DNA of 64,000 nucleotides from Vibrio sp. CB1-14 (GTDB lineage: Bacteria > Pseudomonadota > Gammaproteobacteria > Enterobacterales > Vibrionaceae), in assembly GCF_040412085.2 (NCBI RefSeq), contig NZ_CP115920.1, forward strand, positions 2,542,001-2,606,000, read 5' to 3'. Every line of letters starts with the position of its first letter. Position 1 is the first letter of the stretch. The notes beneath the pieces were generated by a model. The model had not been told where the DNA came from and did not search any database. It saw only the letters and a program-made list of their open reading frames with translations. Shown here piece by piece: positions 57,865 through 64,000 of the stretch. The translations under genes and the position numbers were made by a program.

Positions 57865-60800
57865 CTATGCGTCGTTTAACTCACCATGACTGGTTCGCGC
57901 TTTCACATCGTGGCTAAGCGCTTTATTTAGCTCGGCCTCAACGTGACCTGGCGATTGAGTGCGCGCCGATATCAAACGATACATCGCTGGGATAACGAAC
58001 AAGGTAACCAAGGTCGCAAACGCCATACCGAAGAAGATGACCGTACCTACCGCGACACGGCTCTCATAGCCCGCCCCTGTCGAAAGGATAAGCGGGATTG
58101 CACCTGCTAGCGTAGTAAAGGCCGTCATCATGATTGGACGTAGACGTCTCGCCGAAGCGTCAATGATGGCTTTTTCAAACTCAATGCCTTTGTCGCGAAG
58201 CTGGTTCGCAAACTCAACAATCAAGATACCGTTTTTGGTTACCATACCGATAAGCATGATCATGCCGATCTGACTATAGATGTTTAGCCCTTGTTGCATG
58301 ATAACCATACCCAAGAAGCCACCAAATACACCCATAGGCACGGTAAACATCACCACTAGCGGGTTCACAAAGCTCTCAAACTGAGCCGCAAGTACAAGAT
58401 AAGCAACCAGTAGTGCCAAACCAAAGACTACCAAGATACTCGATTGATTCTCTTTGAAGTCTTTCGACTCACCAGCATAGCTCACCGAGATATCCCCCGG
58501 CAGCATCTCAATAGCTTGACTGTCCATAAAGTCCAGTGCTTCACCCAAGGTGTAACCATCGGATAGGTTAGCCTTGATGGTAATCGCTTTCTGCTTATTG
58601 TAGTGCGACAAACGCGTCGAGGACGCCACTTCTTCAATCGACGTCACTGCATCAAGTGTAACAAGCTCACCGGATTTGGTTCGCATGTAGATTTGGCTTA
58701 AATCGTTGGCGTTATTAAAGTGATTCTCATCGCCGCGCAAATACACGTCGTACTCTTCACCGCGCTCAACATAGGTCGTTTCAGTTTTACCACCTAGCAT
58801 GATTTCTAGCGTATCGGAAATATCTGCGACACTAATACCGAGCTCAGCTGCACGCTCACGATCAATGGTTACCACCAGCTCAGGAGTTTTCTCGGAGTAA
58901 TTCGTGCTTGCCCCCTCCATATATGGCGATTCTTCCGCTGCTTGCTCAAGTTTTTCCGCCCATGTTTGTAGTTCAGAGTAATCTGAGCCACCAATCACAA
59001 ACTGAACAGGCTCACTAGAACCACCCCTAAAGCCAGGCATAAATGGGTAAACTTTAACATCGGCAATACCCGCAAGTGCTTGTCTAGCTTCACCGAGTGC
59101 TTCAAGCGCTGTTACATCTCGGTCATTCCAGTCTTCTAGAATCATAATTACGAAACCAGTCTGGTCACCAGCATTACCGCCAAATGCAGGGGACTGAATA
59201 CTAAACGACTTCAAGAAGCCTTGTCCAAGCAAAGGCATTAGCCTCTCTTCAACGATGTCCATGTTCGCTGCCATACGGTTATAGCTGGTCGCGTCGGCAC
59301 CACGAACGAAGGCAAAGATTACGCCTCGGTCTTCTGATGGAGTTAACTGCGCAGGCACCTGTTGCATCAGTTGGAAACTGCCGCCAACACAAGCGATGAT
59401 AACAATCGGTGCTACCCAGCGAAGCTTGAGGGCTTTCGCCAACGCCAGCTTGTAACCGCGTTCTAACTTTTTAAAGCCACGATCGACAAACTGTGTGAAG
59501 CGGTTTGGCTTAACATTCGCTTTTAGGATCGTACTGCCTAATACTGGTGTTAGCGTCAAGGCAATCAGTGAAGAGAAGATCACCGACATGGCTAGCAACA
59601 CCGAGAACTCGGTAAACAGCAAGCCAATCATCCCGTCCATAAACGAAATAGGTAGGAAAACCATCACCAGTACCAAGGTGGTTGCTATAACCGCAAAACC
59701 AACTTCTCTAGTTCCCTTATAGGCCGCTAGCAGCGGAGATTCACCACGTTCAATATGGTGGAATATGTTCTCGACAACAACGATGGCATCATCCACGACT
59801 AGGCCGATAGACAGAATAAGTGCCATCAAAGTAATCAGGTTGATAGAGAAGCCAAAGAAATAAGCTGCGATAAATGATGAAATCAATGAAACGGGTACCG
59901 TCACCGCCGGAATCAACGTTGCTCGAGCCTGGCCAATGAAGATATAGAGAACCAGAATAACCAAGCCGCCAGTGATAAATAACGTGTTGTAGACCTCAGA
60001 GATTGAGCGATCGATAAAAACAGTTGAGTCGTAATCGATAGCCAATCGAGTGCCATTTGGCAGGAATTGCTGCAACTGCTCAACTTCTTTATGAACAAGA
60101 TCAGCCATTTCTAGCGGGTTGGCATCAGACTGAGGGACGATACCCATACTGACGTTGACGACACCATCACTCTTAAAGGTAGAGTTTTCGTTCTCGGCAC
60201 CGACATAGACATCAGCGACATCTTTTAGATAGATAGGTGTATTGTCACTTGCTCGCTTTACTACCAAGTACTCAAAGTCGATTGGTGTATTATAAGCACG
60301 AGCAGTACGTACCGACATCACTGTCGCATCATTACGCACTTCACCACCCGGGCTTTCAATGTTCTCGGTTCGCAGTGCCGAGGTAATATCAGACGTCGTC
60401 ACACCTCGCCCAGCCATGTAGGCAGGTTTCAGTTTGATGTACATGACCTGATATAGACCACCAGAAACATCAACAGAACTCACGCCGCTTATTAAACTAA
60501 AGCGATCGACCAAAACGCGGTTAACGTAGTCGGTCAGCTGAGTACGATCCATTTCCGATGAGCTAAGGTTGATATAGACCGAGGCCTCACCACTACCATT
60601 GTTTTTGAAAACAAGCGGATCATCCGCTTCATCAGGGAGCGAGCGCTGCGCACGAGCAACCGCATCTCGAACATCGCTGACACCCGTGTTTAGGTCATAG
60701 CCGAGTTCAAACGTCACCGTAATACGGGACATGCTGTTACGCGTCGTCGATTCAATTTCGTCGATACCGCTTATGCCTGATAACTGGTCTTCGATAACCG

Positions 60801-60993
60801 ACGTTATCTGACTCTCGATAATAGTGGCTGACGCCCCTTCATAGCGAGTAGAGATAGAGACTACAGGGTTCTCGATATCCGGCATTTCTCGCACGGCGAG
60901 TTTGCTAAACGACACGATACCGAACACACAGAGCAGCAAGCTCAGAACGATAGCCGCTACCGGACGTTTAACGGAAACATCAGATAACAACAT
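57865..60993 (-). CDS. RND multidrug efflux permease (HAE1-like)
   Basis: A 1042-residue inner-membrane proton-driven pump of AcrB type with 12 helices and two large periplasmic loops. Typical parts are the N-terminal VKRPVAAIVLSLLLCVFGIV, helix 4 with the proton-relay Asp pair (GLVVDDAIVVVENIFHHIER), and GMVTKNGILIVEFANQLRDK in helix 10. It shares one base with the adaptor gene upstream (60993). No outer-membrane channel gene is nearby, so it probably uses a TolC supplied elsewhere. Substrates unknown. Confidence 0.93.
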   Translation of the reverse strand: MLLSDVSVKRPVAAIVLSLLLCVFGIVSFSKLAVREMPDIENPVVSISTRYEGASATIIESQITSVIEDQLSGISGIDEIESTTRNSMSRITVTFELGYDLNTGVSDVRDAVARAQRSLPDEADDPLVFKNNGSGEASVYINLSSSEMDRTQLTDYVNRVLVDRFSLISGVSSVDVSGGLYQVMYIKLKPAYMAGRGVTTSDITSALRTENIESPGGEVRNDATVMSVRTARAYNTPIDFEYLVVKRASDNTPIYLKDVADVYVGAENENSTFKSDGVVNVSMGIVPQSDANPLEMADLVHKEVEQLQQFLPNGTRLAIDYDSTVFIDRSISEVYNTLFITGGLVILVLYIFIGQARATLIPAVTVPVSLISSFIAAYFFGFSINLITLMALILSIGLVVDDAIVVVENIFHHIERGESPLLAAYKGTREVGFAVIATTLVLVMVFLPISFMDGMIGLLFTEFSVLLAMSVIFSSLIALTLTPVLGSTILKANVKPNRFTQFVDRGFKKLERGYKLALAKALKLRWVAPIVIIACVGGSFQLMQQVPAQLTPSEDRGVIFAFVRGADATSYNRMAANMDIVEERLMPLLGQGFLKSFSIQSPAFGGNAGDQTGFVIMILEDWNDRDVTALEALGEARQALAGIADVKVYPFMPGFRGGSSEPVQFVIGGSDYSELQTWAEKLEQAAEESPYMEGASTNYSEKTPELVVTIDRERAAELGISVADISDTLEIMLGGKTETTYVERGEEYDVYLRGDENHFNNANDLSQIYMRTKSGELVTLDAVTSIEEVASSTRLSHYNKQKAITIKANLSDGYTLGEALDFMDSQAIEMLPGDISVSYAGESKDFKENQSSILVVFGLALLVAYLVLAAQFESFVNPLVVMFTVPMGVFGGFLGMVIMQQGLNIYSQIGMIMLIGMVTKNGILIVEFANQLRDKGIEFEKAIIDASARRLRPIMMTAFTTLAGAIPLILSTGAGYESRVAVGTVIFFGMAFATLVTLFVIPAMYRLISARTQSPGHVEAELNKALSHDVKARTSHGELNDA

Positions 60994-62084
60994 TAGCTGG
61001 CTTCCTTATCCGTTGGCTTTTTGTTGCCTTTCATGCGAGCAGCACTTGGCTCACCATTCGCGTTGACTTCAGAGACGGAAGCACCATCGCGCATGTTAAC
61101 AATGCCCTGCACCACAATGCGCTGACCAATTTCAATCCCTTTCTCAATCACAACTTGGTTACCCACACGAGCGCCCAAGAAAACTTCAGTGCGATGGGCT
61201 TTATTGTTATCGTCGACAACATACACGTAGCGTTTAGTGCCTGAATATTCCAATGCTTGAACTGGGATAATTGGCGCTTCAATTGGTGGGAACTCCATAC
61301 GAGCCTGTGCCAGCATACCTGGTTTTAAGCGGCTGTCTTCGTTTTCAAAATGAATACGAACACGCAGGTTCAGCGTTTCTTGATTCACGCGAGTATCTAT
61401 CGCAACAACTTTACCGGTGAATACTCGAGTGCCCCATGCTGCAGTAAGCGCGGTAACATCCATACCCCTCTCGAGCATTGGAAGATAGCTTTCAGGAACT
61501 TGAAGATCGAGCTGCATCGTCGATAAGTCATCTAATGTCAGCAATTCAGTACCTACATTCACTAACTTACCGCGGCTGAAATCAATAAGACCCACTGTAC
61601 CTGCAAAAGGAGCTTCTATATAAAGATCGTTGAGGTTGGCATTAGCCGCATCTAGACGCGCGTTACCGATATCAACAGCGGCCTTCTGAGCATCGATTTC
61701 TGTTTTGGTAATCGCGTTGCGATCAACTAAGCGTTCGAACTCAGCAAGGATACGCTTTTGGTCACGGACGTAAGCGCTTGCTTCTGCAACCGCCGCGAGC
61801 GCTTTGTCGTCGTTCAATTGGACAAGGAGTTGTCCCTTTTCAACGGTTTGGTTCGCGGTAACCTGAATGCGGTCGACAATGCCATTGACTTCAGAAGAGA
61901 TAATCACCGATTCGTCAGCTTCTAATTTGCCGACAAGAGACAGTGACTGGGAAACTTGATGAATGGCAACTTGCTCAGTCACGACAGAAACCGCCCTAGC
62001 GCCAGCCTTTCCTTTGGCTAAGGTTGCTGGTGAAACACAGAGAATAGACAGTGCCAGCAAACCCATTATGGTTTTATTTTTCAT
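60993..62084 (-). CDS. RND efflux periplasmic adaptor
   Basis: A 363-residue membrane fusion protein. A signal peptide ends near residue 23 (SPATLA, then KGKAG). Lipoyl-like halves flank a helical hairpin (ESVIISSEVNGIVDRIQV, then IEAPFAGTVGLIDFSRG), then beta-barrel and membrane-proximal domains. There is no lipobox Cys. First gene of a two-gene operon with the permease. Confidence 0.93.
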   Translation of the reverse strand: MKNKTIMGLLALSILCVSPATLAKGKAGARAVSVVTEQVAIHQVSQSLSLVGKLEADESVIISSEVNGIVDRIQVTANQTVEKGQLLVQLNDDKALAAVAEASAYVRDQKRILAEFERLVDRNAITKTEIDAQKAAVDIGNARLDAANANLNDLYIEAPFAGTVGLIDFSRGKLVNVGTELLTLDDLSTMQLDLQVPESYLPMLERGMDVTALTAAWGTRVFTGKVVAIDTRVNQETLNLRVRIHFENEDSRLKPGMLAQARMEFPPIEAPIIPVQALEYSGTKRYVYVVDDNNKAHRTEVFLGARVGNQVVIEKGIEIGQRIVVQGIVNMRDGASVSEVNANGEPSAARMKGNKKPTDKEAS

Positions 62085-62322
62085 TGTGTGTGTCTTTTAG
62101 TGTAAAAACTATGGATATTCTAGCGAGTTATACGCCCTATAACGTCAAGAAGTGTAAATGTTAACGCGCTAATCTATTTACAATTGTGGCTAATCTTTTT
62201 TAACCGTGTTGGCGTAGAACCACTATAACTCCCTGCTGTTTAAATAATAATGACTAAAAACACGCTTTTTAGCCGTCTCTGCCCAAAAAGGCACCATTCA
62301 GTTCAAAATCAGCAAAAAAGAG
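62085..62322. other. Intergenic region, adaptor gene to tRNA-Tyr array
   Basis: It carries the promoter of the adaptor gene (minus) and leads to the tRNA promoter (plus). No gene or obvious operator is seen. Confidence 0.4.
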
Positions 62323-62350
62323 TTTACAGTCATACGCAGTTTGTTATGAT
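62323..62350 (+). promoter_or_regulatory. Promoter of the tRNA-Tyr array
   Basis: TTTACA (62323-62328) and TATGAT (62345-62350), 16 bp apart, followed by GCGCTCCG, a GC-rich discriminator of the stable-RNA type. The first tRNA starts 55 bases later. Confidence 0.75.
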
Positions 62351-62404
62351 GCGCTCCGAACTTGAGGGATGTGTTGGGAAAACATCAAACAAGTATAAAA
62401 CCCT

Positions 62405-62489
<85 letters not shown>

Positions 62490-62567
62490 CATTTTGTTAG
62501 TTGATGATGTCAGCTAACCAACTTGAATCGACGCGTTGGGAAAACATCGACCAAGTATAAAACCCCT

Positions 62568-62652
<85 letters not shown>

Positions 62653-62731
62653 TATTTTGTTAGTTGACGATATCAGCTAACCAACTTGAATCGACGCGTT
62701 GGGAAAACATCGACCAAGTATAAAAACCCCT

Positions 62732-62816
<85 letters not shown>

Positions 62817-62894
62817 TATTTTGTTAGTTGACGATATCAGCTAGCCAACTTGAATCGACGCGTTGGGAAAACATCGACCAAGTATAAAACCCCT

Positions 62895-62979
<85 letters not shown>

Positions 62980-63057
62980 TATTTTGTTAGTTGACGATAT
63001 CAGCTAACCAACTTGAATCGACGCGTTGGGAAAACATCGACCAAGTATAAAACCCCT

Positions 63058-63142
<85 letters not shown>

Positions 63143-63150
63143 TACAAAAG

Positions 63151-63179
63151 AAAAACCGACTCGCTTGAGTCGGTTTTTT
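63151..63179 (+). terminator. Terminator of the tRNA-Tyr array
   Basis: AAAAACCGACTC / GAGTCGGTTTTTT hairpin with a GCTT loop. Confidence 0.92.
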
Positions 63180-63245
63180 CGTTTCTGCTGTTGGCTAATT
63201 CAACTACAGTAAATAGTAAATAACTCAAACATCCCAACAACGACT

Positions 63246-64000
63246 CTATCCACCTATGGATTCACGCCCGTGTGGTGAATCGAGATCCAATTCAGGCCCA
63301 AGCGGCACTACTTGCGTTGGGTTAATTCCCGTGTGACTAAAGTAATAATGACGCTTGATATGATACATATCGGTTGTTGCACTCACCCCTTCGACTTGAT
63401 ACAACTCTTTTAGATAGCCTTGAATGTTCGAGTAATCCGCAATGCGTTTTTTATTACATTTGAAGTGACCAACATATACAGCGTCAAAGCGAACCAAGGT
63501 AGTAAACAAGCGCCAATCGGCCTCGGTTAATCGATCACCGACGAGATAACGCGACGTTGCTAGGTGCTCTTCGATCTTATCTAGAGCATCAAACAAGCTA
63601 TGGAATGCTTCTTCATAAGCATCTTGAGAGGTGGCAAAACCGCAGCGATACACGCCATTGTTGATGTTGGGATAGACAAACTCGTTCCAGTGATCAATGC
63701 CAGCACGCAGTGATTCTGGATAGTAGTCGTCATGATTTCCGGTTAATTCGTTGAACGCGGAGTTAAACATTCGAATAATTTCAGAAGATTCGTTGCTTAC
63801 TATGGTGTTGGTTTTCTTATCCCATAATACAGGCACAGTAACTCTACCAGTATAATCAGGCTTCGCTTGAGTATACACCTGGTGCATTTTGGTGAATCCA
63901 AACAGAGGCTCTGGAAGACCAAACGCCCAGCCTTCTGATAGCATATCGGGGCAAACGACAGTGACATCAATATGCGGCTCAAGCCCCTTAAGTGAACGGA
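63246..64000 (-). CDS. Glutathionyl-hydroquinone reductase-like GST, 5' end cut
   Basis: The minus-strand frame is open to the window edge, so the N-terminus with the expected catalytic Cys (CPWAHR type) is missing; about 250 residues are seen. The order is the end of a thioredoxin-like domain (VTVPVLWDKKTNTIVSNESS) and an all-helical GST domain (YLVGDRLTEADWRLFTTLVRFD; MYHIKRHYYFSHTGINPTQV), which is the YqjG/Ecm4 (Xi-class) pattern. These enzymes remove glutathione from quinone adducts. Its 3' end converges on the tRNA-Tyr array. Confidence 0.88.
   Translation of the reverse strand, partial: RSLKGLEPHIDVTVVCPDMLSEGWAFGLPEPLFGFTKMHQVYTQAKPDYTGRVTVPVLWDKKTNTIVSNESSEIIRMFNSAFNELTGNHDDYYPESLRAGIDHWNEFVYPNINNGVYRCGFATSQDAYEEAFHSLFDALDKIEEHLATSRYLVGDRLTEADWRLFTTLVRFDAVYVGHFKCNKKRIADYSNIQGYLKELYQVEGVSATTDMYHIKRHYYFSHTGINPTQVVPLGPELDLDSPHGRESIGG

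Overview
The window reads as chromosomal DNA of a marine gammaproteobacterium of the family Vibrionaceae, most likely a Vibrio. The main reasons are the luxO-luxU quorum-sensing pair beside uvrB, the sodium-motor gene motY divergent from rnt, a six-gene rsxABCDGE-nth operon, a tandem array of tRNA-Tyr genes, and VC1899-type DUF1887 and COG3014 proteins. Species cannot be fixed from the sequence alone.

Layout. 1-8.1 kb: a cut COG3014 lipoprotein, hinT, a chemoreceptor, a stand-alone CARF/nuclease-like DUF1887 protein, an MFS transporter and a LysR regulator. 8.1-15.3 kb: a 130-bp hairpin element, then a strongly codon-biased operon for phosphate butyryltransferase, butyrate kinase and a CoA-acylating aldehyde dehydrogenase. 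A large LysA-fold decarboxylase is divergent from it, and an IS3-family element sits in the shared control region. 15.4-21.3 kb: udp, zntA with a textbook ZntR-type promoter, a MATE pump, a CBS-domain protein and an unknown 85-residue protein.

21.3-33.1 kb is a complete assimilatory nitrate-to-ammonium cluster on the minus strand: nasA, cobA, a TrpD2/YbiB-like gene and nasT, then nrtA-nrtB-nrtD-nirB-nirD. Each half is preceded by a sigma54-like promoter and then an intrinsic terminator in the leader. This fits control by nitrogen status plus nitrate-dependent NasT antitermination. The moaABCDE operon for the molybdenum cofactor follows (34.2-36.9 kb), behind a probable Moco riboswitch; that cofactor is needed by NasA. 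So cofactor (moa), siroheme (cobA), uptake (nrt), nitrate reductase (nasA) and nitrite reductase (nirBD) are grouped.

37-44 kb: a YvcK-family gene with a doubtful start, an acyl-CoA ligase, luxU-luxO and uvrB; no qrr sRNA was found next to luxO. 44.4-52.3 kb: tRNA-Asn with a duplicated 3' end, rsxABCDGE-nth, and gloA. RsxC has a long Ala/Lys/Arg repeat tail. 52.7-53.9 kb: a second, inverted and more damaged copy of the same IS. 54-64 kb: motY, rnt, a Na+/H+ antiporter-family protein, DUF1244, an RND pump with its adaptor, five tRNA-Tyr genes in about 163-bp tandem repeats, and a cut glutathionyl-hydroquinone-reductase-like gene.

No CRISPR array, rRNA operon or phage is present. Nothing here can be called a wholly new system. 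The most interesting points are the acyl-phosphate operon with its palindrome-rich control region, the twin nitrate leaders, the luxO locus without qrr1, the stop codon shared by both IS copies, and the probable frameshift at the start of the YvcK gene.
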